Assembly (NCBI GenBank): GCA_031772625.1
Contig: CM062812.1
Coordinates: 730,892,300-730,956,299 of the forward strand
Source of the DNA: Pinus tabuliformis
Taxonomy: Eukaryota; Streptophyta; Pinopsida; Pinales; Pinaceae
Length of the DNA stretch: 64,000 nucleotides
Direction of reading: 5' to 3'
The notes under the pieces are model-generated. The model did no database searches. It was not told the origin of the DNA and saw only the letters and a program-made list of their open reading frames with translations. Numbering within the stretch: the stretch's first letter is position 1; every line of letters starts with the position of its first letter. The translations under genes and the position numbers were made by a program. Below are positions 1 through 11,383 of this stretch, piece by piece.

Positions 1-387
1 ATGACAAATGGTTGGACGAGTACGAGGGGATAGTTCCAAAGGAACACCCCCCTGGTCGTACGGAATGTAAGGACGTTGCAGTGATATCACAATAGGGTCA
101 AACAGAGGGTTCAGGGGGTAGATAACTAGTCCAAGCTGACCGTCAGTCATTGACAAGTTCTCTGGAGTTTGAAGGGGATTATCCGAAGATTTTGGGAAAA
201 GATCAGCAAAAGACCCAGTATCGAAAGTAGGTGGAGGACCAGATGAAAATAGTTGAATGCTCAGAACAATTGCTAGTTGAACATCTTGGTCCTCGAGTGA
301 GTCTGGTAGCTCAGGTAATAGCTCCTCAGATAATCTTTCAGATGGAGGAGAGGAAGAGGAATTTGATGAACCAGATGGTTTAGCCAT
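1..387 (-). CDS. Partial ORF of unknown function at window edge (Tat-1)
   Basis: An open frame of 129 codons starts at the ATG at 385-387 and runs off the left edge without a stop. The N-terminus is rich in Ser, Pro and Glu, and is followed by a Leu/Pro-rich stretch without cysteine or zinc-knuckle motifs. It is the first ORF downstream, in the minus direction, of a Tat-type LTR, primer site and leader, which is where gag or an ORF1 would sit. It does not resemble the gag read for Tat-2 at 57300-59218, although the leaders are nearly identical. Either the two elements differ in their first ORF, or this is unrelated inserted sequence. I do not recognise the product, and the gag/ORF1 assignment is positional only. 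Confidence 0.4.
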   Translation of the reverse strand, partial: MAKPSGSSNSSSSPPSERLSEELLPELPDSLEDQDVQLAIVLSIQLFSSGPPPTFDTGSFADLFPKSSDNPLQTPENLSMTDGQLGLVIYPLNPLFDPIVISLQRPYIPYDQGGVPLELSPRTRPTICH

Positions 388-951
388 GATGACCTTTTCT
401 TAGTGGATAGAACAAATAACTTCAAGGCTTTAAAATGTTCTTTTAAGGGAAACTCACGATTTGGTCTCAGAAAAAGACTAATAGTGAATTTTGGATCATG
501 GTCAATCAATTATTAAGATGCATAAAAGACTGGTGCCCTTTCATTTTTTAAGAGTCAAGAAGGAAACAGGGATGACTCTATTGCTTTCGATTGGAAACGA
601 GCTCGAAAGGACAAGTGCTCGAATGATCTTTTAAGTTTAATGAGTCAAAAACATCAAATGACTGTTTTGGATAATCTAGGTAAAGAGGATTACCAGGCAA
701 CAGTGAGCTACAGAATACCTCCCGGTGAACCAAGAAGTATGAGCAGGCAATCTCCATAATGTTGTGTTCGGTGTATCACATTTGCAAGGCAGTCAAATTG
801 GCTTCCTAAGGGTAAAAGAATTGCAGCCTAGTAGGTTCTCCCATTATATACTCGATGGTATGGGGAGCAGAAATCCGTACTAGTGCTGTATAATGCCAAA
901 GCTAATGACAATTGATAGGTTTAAAGATGCCAAAACATGTCTCTAGCCTAG
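388..951. other. Unassigned stretch between partial ORF and repeated leader
   Basis: No ORF or repeat stands out here. Similarity to the Tat-2 leader stops at about 952, so this stretch is private to the left copy. It could be a 5' untranslated part of the element or a separate insertion. Confidence 0.4.
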
Positions 952-2173
952 ACCTTCTAAATATGATCGTTAATGTCAAATGCACCTTAGGTTAATTGAA
1001 TTCATTTTAAACTTGATCTTGAGTTATGTTTTAGTTTTCAGGTCTTAGCGATGCGACTCGAAAAACCTTAGATGCAACTAAATGAGACAAGACTCTTTCA
1101 ATTCGATGAAATGCCTACAAAAGAGAGGGTAGAAACTACTCAATCAAATGCAAACAATCAAGCAACTGAAAATGAAATGATCTTTCACTACCTTACTTTT
1201 TCAGAAATAAACTAAAGAAAAATGCATTCCAATTCCTAATTTCTTGACAATCACTTATCTATTAGTCCTTTCAAAATAAAAATTTCTCTTCCTTTTTTGA
1301 ATGCTGATGCAATTCTAGTCTTTTAATGATGTAAATTATCATAGCACAATGATGTAGCAAGCTAGAATTTCATACTTTTTCATGAAACAATGAAACAAAC
1401 TTTTCGCATATAATCTTTCAATGAAAAAGTTCTCGAGACAATAAGCTCTTCAAGCATATGAACACATGAAAAGAGAAACTCATTTAGACTAATGGGACAC
1501 TGACTTTACCACACACAAGACAAGCAACATAATCCATGTCGGAAAAGAAACGTTTAGGCAAGAAAACGAAAATTTTTCAAACTTGTGTAAAAAAGGTCAA
1601 AGTCATAAAAGGACCAAAAACAAAATGCAAAGAGTAAGCACACCTACAACCCGACTTACTGAGTTCATAAATTGCTAAATGGATGACCAACTAGATGTCC
1701 TAGTGTCGATGACCACTCAATGACTCAATCAATCAAGCAGAAAGATGATAATCCATCAGGCAAACAAAACCAAATGAAAAATAGCTTTCTAACTAGGGAG
1801 AAAATGGTCGAAAAGGCTTATGGGGTAAAAATCACAAGAGCAGGACACGTTAGCCAAGATTGGGGTCAAGCCCTAATCTTCACTTATAGGCATCGACACA
1901 ACTGCCTAACTGAAAAAAGTGCCAAAGGCTGGTCAGCATGACTGTTTCTTAGCAACTCATGCTGATTGGTGCGACTATTAGAGAATTAAGTGCACTGATC
2001 AAGGGAGCTAAGGAAAAAAATAAAATATTTTGAAACATGGACCAGATCTGCTACTATGAATTTTAGACTCAAACCAATAAGCAAGAGAAAAGAAATAGAA
2101 CCAAAGGAAAAACATGGAACTAGAAAATTTCTCGCAAAATCATGAAATCCAAGACAAAAAAAAAGGATTGGGA
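952..2173 (-). mobile_element. Tat-1 leader (untranslated region between primer site and first ORF)
   Basis: This 1.2 kb stretch is almost base-for-base the same as 59219-60428, with only a few substitutions per 150 bp by eye and some small indels. In the minus direction it lies directly downstream of a primer-binding site, so it is the long leader of a Tat-like element. No conserved ORF was seen; the plus-strand ORF at 1720-1941 reads through it and is shared only because the DNA is shared. Confidence 0.65.
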
Positions 2174-2191
2174 TCCCTAGCGGAGTCACTA
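2174..2191 (-). promoter_or_regulatory. Primer-binding site of Tat-1
   Basis: On the minus strand the 18 bases read TAGTGACTCCGCTAGGGA. They differ from the intact site in Tat-3 at 62922-62939 (TGGCGACTCCGCTGGGGA) at three positions, all transitions of the C-to-T/G-to-A kind. The site lies 3 bp from the LTR end. This primer type is reported for Ogre/Tat elements and is usually ascribed to tRNA-Arg; I could not check the tRNA. Confidence 0.7.
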
Positions 2192-2194
2192 ATT

Positions 2195-3412
2195 TGTGGT
2201 GAAGTAAAATTATAAGCGTAGACACAAATGAATTCCTCTAGCCCGATGATGGGTCTAGCCACAACAGATACATTCTATGGAATATTTCCTTAGGTTAGAA
2301 CCAATTAAGAGGCCCTAGCTCATAGTCCACTTATCCTTTTTTATGATGTCCTTGCTTGCTCACTCCAATTATCTCTCGCTTTCTTCTTCAAGTACCTGAA
2401 ACAAGTAAAAAACAACAGACAACAAAAGTGGTAATAAACAAATTGTTATTCAAACTACTTAACAAGTCAAGAAACATTAAGCCATGAATATGTAAGATGA
2501 CAGATCATATAGGAAATCAATCAATAGTTTCATATATTAATATCAAAGAGAGATTACAACCATTTATCTTGATGTTGCAGTCCTCCTCTGACAATACTAG
2601 GTTCCCACATAATTCTGCTAGCATTCCATGATGGCCTCAATCAACAATAGTTTTAAGTCTCTTCCCTTTAGTCTTCACTCCAAACCAAATCACACTTCTC
2701 CCTCACACAACTAGATAGCTACAACTAGTAATATCTTGTTATCTACTCCAAATCAAAGTAGCATTAGCATACTAATATCAACACTAGCCTGTGCTTGGGA
2801 AGAAGGGAGGTTTATATAGCAAAAATGGATGGGAGATGGATCCTCTTCTCATGGGAGAAGGTCTCATCCCTTGAAGTAGTTCCATGATTATAGGGGAAAA
2901 GAGCCCAAACTATCATTGTCGACCCCATTTGGCCAAGCCATTTACCAGACATTAGTTATGAAGATTCTAGAGTTCGAAGCTTCAGCTCCTAATTTAAAAA
3001 ACATTCCATAACAGGACCAGTGCGACTAGAACATAGCTCAGTCACTCCATTCGATGCAAGGGATAGTTCTAATCTATGCACATCAGCATGGGGGAGACAA
3101 AGTTCATTAGCACTGGTACTGTAAACTGGGAAAAATAAAAGTTTCAAGGGAAATGGTGCAAAAAGGGAATTTATCTACTCATGAAGAGAGACACAATGGG
3201 AGTTTCTTCATGAAGTTAAAGCATGTAGAGTTCATTGTAGAGGTCCTCCACGATCAAGGAATGGGGAATATATGGATAGTGACAAAATTTTGTTTAACAA
3301 CCTCCGAAATCAACTTACCATGCTGAGTTGAAGGAACACAAATGTGGCTTAGGTAGCCTAATATTGTGTTCTATAGGTTGAAGTCTCGTACTTGCTTGCC
3401 CTCTACCAACTT
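2195..3412 (-). mobile_element. 5' LTR of Tat-1 (minus orientation)
   Basis: The left end (element 3' end of the LTR) starts TGTGGTGAAG beside the primer site. The sequence matches 60450-61636 at about 95-97% by eye. A TATA-type box on the minus strand at 2811-2818 supports the orientation. The outer (right) boundary is uncertain, because similarity between the two copies runs on through 3412 into the LARD LTR until 3660. I place the end at 3412, where the LARD LTR start (TGTGACAACC) is recognised by comparison with 17199. Confidence 0.6.
2811..2818 (-). promoter_or_regulatory. TATA box in Tat-1 LTR
   Basis: The minus strand reads TATATAAA here, inside the LTR and upstream of the leader, and the same octamer is kept in the right-hand copy near 61035-61042. 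It is the only good TATA motif seen in this LTR and supports minus-strand transcription. Confidence 0.5.
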
Positions 3413-5485
3413 TGTGACAACCTTGGTTAAAAATACATGCAAAAATATATAATACCACTATAATGGGACACATATTCCAAGCTAAATGGTGGGAAAAACA
3501 TCCTAGTGGGTGTCCATTTCTGTTATTATGGCTAAGGAAACTGGCAAAGGAAATGGAAAAGGCTTTGGAAAGGAATGAGGCATTTATTGGAATTTATGTA
3601 TGAAAATAAAGGAAATTAGGAGAAAAGGAAGTTGAAATGTCACAAGTTGCATGTGAGGAGGAAAATGAAGGAAAATAATGGAAATTGATGAAAATAGAGG
3701 CCTCATTAATAAAAAGGCTTTTGAGAATCAGTGGGAAAGCATTGTCAGTTGACTTTTAGGAGATCTCTCTCTATTCTCTCTTCCTCTCATTCTTGGAAAC
3801 TTAGAGTTTTCTTGGAGAACTCTTGGAGGAGTGTGGCAAACATGGAGTTTTGGAGCAATATTGCAAAGGAAGAGTAGGAAATCCCAAGAGGACATCGATA
3901 TCAGCAACTACAACTTGTTTTTCTTGCATATACCAAGTTGCATGTATGTTTCCTCACTACTTTTGGCATGCATGGCATATGCATGTGGTTTATTTGTCAT
4001 GATATGTCACTAGAATGGATGATTTCCCAGATTGACAGTGGACTTACCTAGCCTTGTCATTTCTTGGATAGCCATGGTGTTGTGGGTCCATTTCTTGTTT
4101 TTTAGTTGGTTCTTATGTTTGATTTAGCTTGGGCTGAGTTATTAGTCCCTCAAGCCTTGGTTGGAAAAGTTCTCTGGAAGCTTTGTAGTAGATTTGGTTG
4201 AGTTACTAGTCCTGGAAGCCTTGGTTGGACAAATTATCTGGAAGCCCTTGGTGGGTTAAGTTAGTAGTCCTAGAATTCTTTGTTGGGTAGACACTCTACA
4301 AGCCCGAAAAAGGTTGTTGGTTGAGTTACTAGTCCTGAAACCTTGGTTGGACAAACACTCTCGAGACAACAATAGTCGTGGGTTGAGTTACTATTCCTAG
4401 AAGCCATGATGGAACAAGCACTCTCGAGCTCGTGAAGGCTTTTGTAGATGCCAATATAATGATGATCCTTGTGATGTTTGACCATGAGGTGGAACCATTG
4501 TTTGATGGGTTGAGGTGGTTGGTCTCTGGAAGCCCTAGATGGTTTCAATTGATGTGTTTACGATGTCTGACATTCATGCTTGGAATATGGCATGGGGGTG
4601 ACTGGCTGAAAGAAATATCTGGTTCAACCATGTCTAAGGTCACGTGGTACGTGGGAGTCCTGAACCTAGTGATATTTGCCTATGTTTAATAAAATTTAAG
4701 TTCTCTTGTTTTGTACTTATTGATATGTGGATTTAATGGTTGTTATCTCACTTTTATTTCCATGGTTTTATGTTGGTTATAAGCGTGGTTAATTGACTTG
4801 TATATGTCATGGTTTTTTCATGTATTTACTTTTAATTGTTAAAATGATGGATGTAAGACCTAATTGATGTCATAACACTTCAAGGGAGAAGGTGGTGATC
4901 CTTATTGTCATGTCTCATAAGCGTTTTTAGTGATTCATGATCTTCCTTGTATCCTAGACCTGTAGATTGCATTGATGCGAAGTTTTTGATAGAATGTCAA
5001 CCCCAGTTGGAGATGGCCGAGAATATTCCTAGAGTTAGTTTTTGGTTTATTATTCTTGTCATCATAGGTTTAATGGATTTTGGAAGTTACAACAAGTTTT
5101 GAGAAGTGGTCGAAACTCTAGGCTTGAGAAGTGCCTTAAATCTAGTAGACTCTCACATACGTTTGTTGGAAATAGTCCCTGGACACAGGCATGCAGGCTT
5201 GTGGGAGCGTCTAGATCTCTCTAAACACTAGCATGCCCATAGCATCGGACAGTCTATAGGTTTAATAACTTAAAAACTCAGTGGGACTTAGGGACTCATT
5301 AGCATAAAAGCTGGGATGGTTCCTAGGAGTCCTATTGCTGATGTTGAAGGTCTATATGGTGTGCTTTCCCCAGTTCTACTTCCTTAATGTGACATAAGAG
5401 GTTGAATCATATCATAGTAACCTCTCATCACATGTCTACCCCGATTGATCGGTTACTTGGGTAGATGTGGGAGGAAGGCGTTACA
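3413..5485 (+). mobile_element. 5' LTR of LARD
   Basis: The LTR begins TGTGACAACC, corresponding to TGTAATAGCC of the 3' copy, and ends GTTACA three bases before an initiator-Met-type primer site. At 2073 bp it is long for a gypsy LTR. The first 290 bp or so align with the 3' LTR pieces at 17199-17303 and 32343-32529; the first 250 bp also align with 61637-61876. It contains a degenerate tandem repeat (4130-4440). The five bases before it read AACTT; no matching downstream TSD can be seen because the far end of the element is lost. Confidence 0.65.
4130..4440 (+). repeat. Degenerate tandem repeat in LARD 5' LTR
   Basis: About five imperfect units of roughly 60-75 bp recur. Each has the core GTTGAGTTACTAGTCCT, then a segment like AAGCCTTGGTTGGACAAAC and a segment like CTCTGGAAG. 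The ORFs that cross it on either strand are products of the repeat and carry no domain. Confidence 0.6.
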
Positions 5486-5488
5486 GAG

Positions 5489-5500
5489 TGGTCTCAGAGC
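5489..5500 (+). promoter_or_regulatory. Primer-binding site of LARD (initiator-Met type)
   Basis: TGGTCTCAGAGC differs in one base from the canonical plant initiator-Met primer site TGGTATCAGAGC and lies 3 bp after the LTR end. Gyp-B is inserted 83 bp downstream. Confidence 0.7.
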
Positions 5501-5582
5501 ATGCTTTAGCCCTCATACAAGATTGGTTGTGCATTGGTCCTGCATTCATGTCAGTTGCGTATGTGTGTTCCTTATGCTTGTA

Positions 5583-6176
5583 TGATCTAGGTGGATATTG
5601 GTGGCCACCCACCTATTCCACTTGGACCCCCAACACTCTCTCTTTCAATTTTTTGGTTTTCTTAATTGTAGCACAATTTACTATTTTTTGTAGTTTTTCT
5701 AGTCCTAAACTTCCAAAGATATTTTGAGGCCCTAAACGAAGTTTTTAGAAAAAATATAGAAACCGAGAATACCCCAAACCCACTTTATGTTTTCATTCAT
5801 CCTCCTATTTGTGATATTAGGAGATCGTATGTCAAAGTTATGACCCCGAGAATTTGATGTATTAATTTACCCAAACGGGGCCGACAATTTTGGTGCTTCA
5901 TCTCCTAGGGTTAGGTTTTTGGATTTTTAGGGTTTTCCATTGCTTCTCAATAATAAATAGGCATTTGAGCCTCATTATAACACAGTTTAGAGGCATGTGG
6001 CCACCACATCTCTTCTTAGAGATAAACTACCATCACCCAAGCTAGTTTATTTTCCATTCTACTTGTAAGGATATTTTAGTATTTTGATATTAGTGAAATG
6101 AAGTGTTATTTCTAATACATTTATTTTACTATGGTTATAAGTATAATTTTTTGTGTTCCTGTTTAAGTTCATATTA
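5583..6176 (+). mobile_element. 5' LTR of Gyp-B
   Basis: It begins TGATCTAGGTGGATATTGG and aligns along its length with 10760-11378. The end is set one base before the primer site. The terminal CA has mutated to TA in this copy. Confidence 0.85.
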
Positions 6177-6177
6177 G

Positions 6178-6189
6178 TGGTATCATAGC
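6178..6189 (+). promoter_or_regulatory. Primer-binding site of Gyp-B
   Basis: TGGTATCATAGC has one mismatch to the initiator-Met primer site TGGTATCAGAGC and lies one base after the LTR. Confidence 0.8.
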
Positions 6190-6399
6190 GATCTGCTCTT
6201 TATCTCTTTTTCTTTGCATGTTCCCAACGAGGTCAAGGTATAAGGGGGTAGGGTTCGATCTGATTGAATCTTTGCAAGGCCAACCTCGCAAACCCTGATG
6301 ACCTCCCATGGTGGAAGAAAAAGAAAGATGAGGGGGTAGGATATCCTTTCAAAATATTGCTTAAGGAAGCCCTCAAGCGATAGAAAAATGCGATGATGG

Positions 6400-7260
6400 A
6401 TAACTTTCCCAAATCATTTGATGGCTATCCACAAGGGACACATCTTCATCCAATGATCACTCTGGAGGCACCACTCATTTTAAGGTATAAGTTAACTTCA
6501 ATATTCCCATATTTCAGGGACAAATATATGTATATGCCATAGGTAAATGGTTGAATTTGTTGGAAGCATATATTTCAGTTCCTAACTTTTCCAATCATGA
6601 AAAGATTACATTTTCACTTCTCAAAGCTGACCCACACGTCAAGGATTGGTGGGAAACATATTGTGAACAAAAGGATGAAGGCGAATCCTCACTGTTTTTA
6701 GCTGCACTAACTTTGGATTCATTCTGTGACACCATCAAGGAACAACATTACCTGCTTAAGGGCTATGAAGGTAAATACATAAACTAGAAGATGCTATGGG
6801 AGGGAAGGGACCAACATGTGCTAGAGTTCACAAATGTTTTCCATACCCTCCGCACAAAGTAGGTTGTCAAGGATTTTGAGCAGAATTTGGTACTCGAGTA
6901 CCATGACTGTCTACACAAGTACATCCAAGATGAGATGGAGTTCCTAGACATTGCCTGCCTTGGCACAGTACATCGATACGCTATTAAGATTGAGAAGAAG
7001 TTTAAACAGAAGAAGCGAGACTTTGGATCTACGAATATGAAGCATGGAAAAGGTGCCCCCAAACCACAAAGGAAAGGCAAAAGCTAAGGCCAAGAGACGT
7101 AGGACAAGTTGTTGGAGCCGTAAGAAAAGAAAAGCAATATGAAGACAAAGGACATGGAAAATGATGTGATTTCCATAAGAGCTCCACTCATAACACAATT
7201 GAGTGTCAGGAAAAGAAGTCACTGGTGGACGAGCTCAAGGCTTCTAAATTAGATACATAT
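6400..7260 (+). pseudogene. gag: gag remnant of Gyp-B
   Basis: The first open piece is 6551-6787, starting in-frame from an earlier region at about 6400; it continues past a stop at 6787 into a capsid-like segment ending at 7087. The text resembles plant gypsy capsid, with a tryptophan-rich segment WWETYCEQ and a downstream basic tail. A nucleocapsid knuckle of C-X2-H-X4-H-X4-C type can be read at 7165-7206 in another frame (CDFHKSSTHNTIEC). Several stops and at least two frame changes mean no product. It would package element RNA in cytoplasmic particles in an active relative. Confidence 0.7.
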
Positions 7261-7299
7261 TTTGACTCTGAGTCATAACCCGAAAAGGGGAGTGAAAAA

Positions 7300-10200
7300 G
7301 GGAAGTAGATCATTGATGTTAAGCCAAATGCCACCGTGGCCACCACAAAGATGCAAAAGAATGAGGCTGAAGATACAGAGGAGGGGAGAATTCCTCTTCA
7401 ACTCATAGATATGGGTCAAAGGTTCTCTACTATAGTTCATTGTCGATAGCAAGAGCGAAAAGAACCTCATTTTAGTAGAGGTCATGAGGTGGTTGGGCAT
7501 ACCAAGGACAACACATCCACAACCGTACACCATCAGGTGTCCTCATCAAGGATGAGACTTTGGCATAAGCCATCAGTGTCGCCTTCTGTACAACATCAAG
7601 CCCTACATAGATGAGGTATTGTGTGATTTATTATTATGACAACCATAATTGTGGAAGAGACATGTTGTCTATGAGTCTAGACCTCACTTCATGATTACTA
7701 CTTTGAGAAATAAGTTGTACAGGATACAAAGGTAGCCCTGCCTACTACCATCTATTTGATAACTACAAACTGATGAAGTAAGATCATTTCCCATACTTGG
7801 AAATTTATTTTCGTTATGATTCGCCCTCAGGGAAAGAATAAGGTTGTGGCCACGACTTCCAAACACGGCTCCTATGCACATTAGCAGTAGATGGACAAGG
7901 TCGTGGAGGAGTACACGGAAATTTTTCCCTCACCTATAGGGGTACATTTGCATTGTCAGGTCAAGTACCCCATCGACCTGACCTTGAGCATGCCACTTCA
8001 CAATGGATTGATCTATTGACACTCTGTTCTATAGAACGATGAGATCAAGAGGTAGATTAAAGATTTGTTGCAGAAAGGGCACATCAAACCAAGTTCATCA
8101 CCTTGTGGGAGCTCGATTGTATTGGTATAGAAGAAGGACTAAACCTAGATACTTTGTGTTGACTATCGGATGCTGAATAAGATCACTATCTAGAATAGGT
8201 ACCCAATCCCACAGATTGATGACCTTTTCGACGAGCTCAAGGGGATGAAATATTTCAACAAGACTTTCATGAATTATGGTTATCACGAGGTGCTTATCGA
8301 ACCCTTTGATGTGTGGAAGACTTCCTTCAAATCCAAGGAGGGCCTTTTCGAATGGTTCATCATGCATTTTGGTTTGATGAATGTCGTGCACCCTTCATAA
8401 GATTGATGAAAGAAATCTTCTAACCCTTCGTCAATGCATTCCTAGTGGTGTATTTAGATGACATATTGATATTTTGTCAAAGTTGGGAAGACAATATCCA
8501 CCATATTTGACAAGTCCTTCAAACCCTTCGACAACACAAGATGTGTGACAATTTGGAGAAATGGGCTTTTGGCATGACCCAGGTTCAATATTTGGGGTAC
8601 ATCCTTGAAGAGAAGGGTGTGCATGTGGACCCAACCAAGCTACAAGTCATTTGACATTGGCCAACCACAACCACTCTAATGTAGCTTTGTATCCTTTTGG
8701 GTCTTGCCAATTTCTACCACAGGTTCATGTTGGGGTTCTCTCATATCACTTGGCCTTTAAGTCAACTCACCAATGGCGAAGTGAAAGACAAGTTTCTTTT
8801 TCATTCAAAACCCAATAGAACGCATTTTCTAAGTTGAATAATTGCCTTTTCTCTGCACCAGTTCTCACATTACCATACCTACAACAACCATTTGAGATTG
8901 AGACAGACGCCTCTGACTATGCTACTGGTGTAGTTCTTACTTCGTAGGGGCATCTCGTGGCTTACCATAGTGAGACACTTTTAAACATAGTTCGAAAGTA
9001 TCCCACTTATGATAAAGAAATGTATTCCATTATGTAGGCCTATCGTCAATGGAAACATTACATTTTGGGGAAGGAAATGGTCATCCACACATACCATCAA
9101 CCCCTGCAGTTCCTAAAGATGCAAGGAAAGTTGTACAGAAATTCCCATTAGAAATGGTTCACATACTTGAAACAATTCCATATGAACATTGAGTACAAGA
9201 AGGAAAACACCAATAATGTTGCAGACTACCTCAGTTGACCACCAGTCATGGCGTTGATCACTGTGCTCGACTTCCATGGGCACGAAACTTCAGGGTGGCC
9301 ACATGTTTGCAAGAGTGATCTGAAATTTGACAGCACATACCAGACACTACTGGAAGGTGAGCAAGTTCAAACTTTTCACCTCCAGGATGCATTGTTATGC
9401 TACACAGGACACATTTGTGTTCCTTAAAGTGAGCATGCTAAGATGATTTTGGAGGTGCACTGTAGTTGGGTCACTCGACATTTTGGAGTAGAGAAAACAA
9501 CGACAACACTGTAGAAGTATTTTTATTGGGCGAACCTTCATCAAGGTCTTGGGAGGTACATTAAATCCTACAACATCATTTCCAAACCAACCATCAAGGA
9601 GAAAGGCCTATATACCCCTCTTCCTACTCCTAGTCGACCTTGGGAAACCATCTCCATGGATTACATGTTAGGACTTCCTTACACTAAGCATGAAAATGAG
9701 TGTGTTTTAATGGTCGTCAACATATTCTCTAAGATGGCCATCATGGTAGCCTGTAAGAAGAGTATCACAATAGGGGCCACTGCTAAGCTCGTCTGTAAGC
9801 GACTATGAGTACACTTTGGGATCCAACGGTCCATTATCTCTAATCCGCATAGTAGATTCGTAAGTTCATTTTGGTCAAGTCTCTAGTTCATGTTGGATAC
9901 GAAACTCACTAAGTCCATGGCTTTCCATCCCCAAACTGATGGCCAAATAGAAGTCATCAAGAGGATCATCATATATATTTCGTGCATGCACAACTCGTAG
10001 TATCCACGCACATGGGATGACAGGCTCACCTATGTCCAACAAATCTACAACGGAGCTGTTCAAAGCTCAGTAGGCCACAACCACTTTCAGTTAGGGCTGG
10101 TACTTTATCCATTATGTCCCATCGATGTGGCCATACCATTTGCACCAACTCTGGAAGATTCGGTTCATGTCGAGTCTGAGGCTGTCAAGGCTAACAACTT

Positions 10201-10560
10201 CATTGAGTGCATTCAACATATCCGCCAGTAGGTCCATCATATACTGGAAAGAGCCAATGCTAATTACAATCACCACCATGATCTATAGTGGGTGTCACAT
10301 AGGTTCCAGGTGGGTGACAAAGTTTGCAAAAGGAGCGCCTTGCAAGACCCCACCACAAGCTTCACCAGCTCTGATATGGTTCATACACCATCACCAAGGC
10401 TATAGGGGACAATGCCTTTGAGCTTAGCATTCCACCATAGCTTGGTTGGCACCCAGTGTTCAATGTAGACCACCTTCAACCATATTTTCCACCATTGTTC
10501 GAGACATCCAACGTTGTAGACCAACTCAAACCAACAAAGCTAAACCCAGACTGCATGGAA
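7300..10560 (+). pseudogene. pol: pol remnant of Gyp-B (protease, RT, RNase H, integrase)
   Basis: Protease-like text is near 7430-7680. RT is read from about 7900 to 8760, with recognisable motifs KKD, CVDYR.LNKIT and PIPQIDDLFDEL; the active-site region near 8455 is YLDDIL-like but interrupted. RNase H starts near 8890 with ETDASDYATG. Integrase (about 9440-10330) shows the catalytic-core motifs WETISMDY and SMAFHPQTDGQIE. A weak chromodomain-like tail lies at 10560-10740. There are many TAG/TGA/TAA stops, often where CAG, CGA or TGG would be expected, which fits methylation-driven decay. Not functional. Confidence 0.75.
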
Positions 10561-10745
10561 TAGACCACAATTGATAAGATCATGGAGACAGACATCAAGA
10601 ACCCTTGCCGGCATAAGGTCCAACTATATTGGTTTGTCAAAGTTGGCCAACTCCTTTAGCAAGGCAAGTGGCTCACAAGGGACCAAGTTTAGCATAAGGT
10701 TCCCCATCTCATGGAGGCACTCAGTGAAATGGATACCATTTATTC

Positions 10746-10759
10746 CTAAGGGGGAGGAA
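10746..10759 (+). promoter_or_regulatory. Polypurine tract of Gyp-B
   Basis: CTAAGGGGGAGGAA directly precedes the 3' LTR, the normal position for plus-strand primer formation. Confidence 0.75.
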
Positions 10760-11378
10760 TGATCCAGGTGGATATTGGTGGCCAACCGCATATTCCACTT
10801 GCACCCCCAACATTTCTCCTTCAGTCTTTTGGTTTCCTTAATTGTAGCACAATTTACTATTTTTGGCAATTTTTTGGGTCATGAACTTCTGGAGTCGTTT
10901 TGAGGCCCTAAATGACTTTTCTTAGGGAAAATAGAGAGACTGATGATGTCACAAGGCAGGTTTCCAATTTTTTTTGGCCTCTTCCTAGAGATATTCGAAA
11001 CGAGTTATTATGATAGCCAAAGGGAGATTGTATGCCAAAGTTATGACCCCGACAAGTTGATGTACCAATTTACACAAACAGGGCCCACTGTTTTGGTGCT
11101 TCATATACTAGGGTTATATTTTTGGATGTTTAGGGTTTTACATTGTTTATTAATAATAAATAGGTCTTTGAGCCTCATTCTAACAAAGTTTATACGGATG
11201 TATCCACCTCATCTCTTCTCAGAGATAAGCTACTATTGCCCAAGCTAGTTTATTTCCATTATGATTGTAAGCATATTTCAGTATTATGATATTAATGAAA
11301 TGAAGTGTTATTTCTGCTACATTTATGTATTTATGGTTATATGTGTAATTTTTTTCATTCCTATTTAACTTTAGATCA
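10760..11378 (+). mobile_element. 3' LTR of Gyp-B
   Basis: Starts TGATCCAGGTGGATATTGG and ends GATCA, then the duplication TTGTA. It is 619 bp against 594 bp for the 5' copy, with many substitutions and small indels between them. Confidence 0.85.
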
Positions 11379-11383
11379 TTGTA

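Larger units (their letters stand above)
5583..11378 (+). mobile_element. Gyp-B: decayed Ty3/gypsy element nested in LARD
   Basis: A full-length element of 5796 bp, flanked by the 5-bp duplication TTGTA (5578-5582 and 11379-11383). LTRs of about 0.6 kb bracket an initiator-Met primer site, gag, protease, RT, RNase H, integrase and a polypurine tract in normal gypsy order on the plus strand. Every domain has stops and frameshifts. LTR identity is only about 80% by eye, so it is an old, immobile copy. It sits just downstream of the LARD primer site. Confidence 0.85.

Noticed and set aside
1720-1941. Plus-strand ORF shared with 59928-60125
   Set aside because: Shared only because the leader DNA is duplicated; the right copy is cut short by a stop and no domain is visible.
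4270-4689. ORFs of 85-92 codons on both strands
   Set aside because: They overlap each other in the tandem repeat of the LARD LTR and carry no motif.
6784-7222. Minus-strand ORFs of 92-98 codons
   Set aside because: Antisense to the Gyp-B gag remnant; no independent support.
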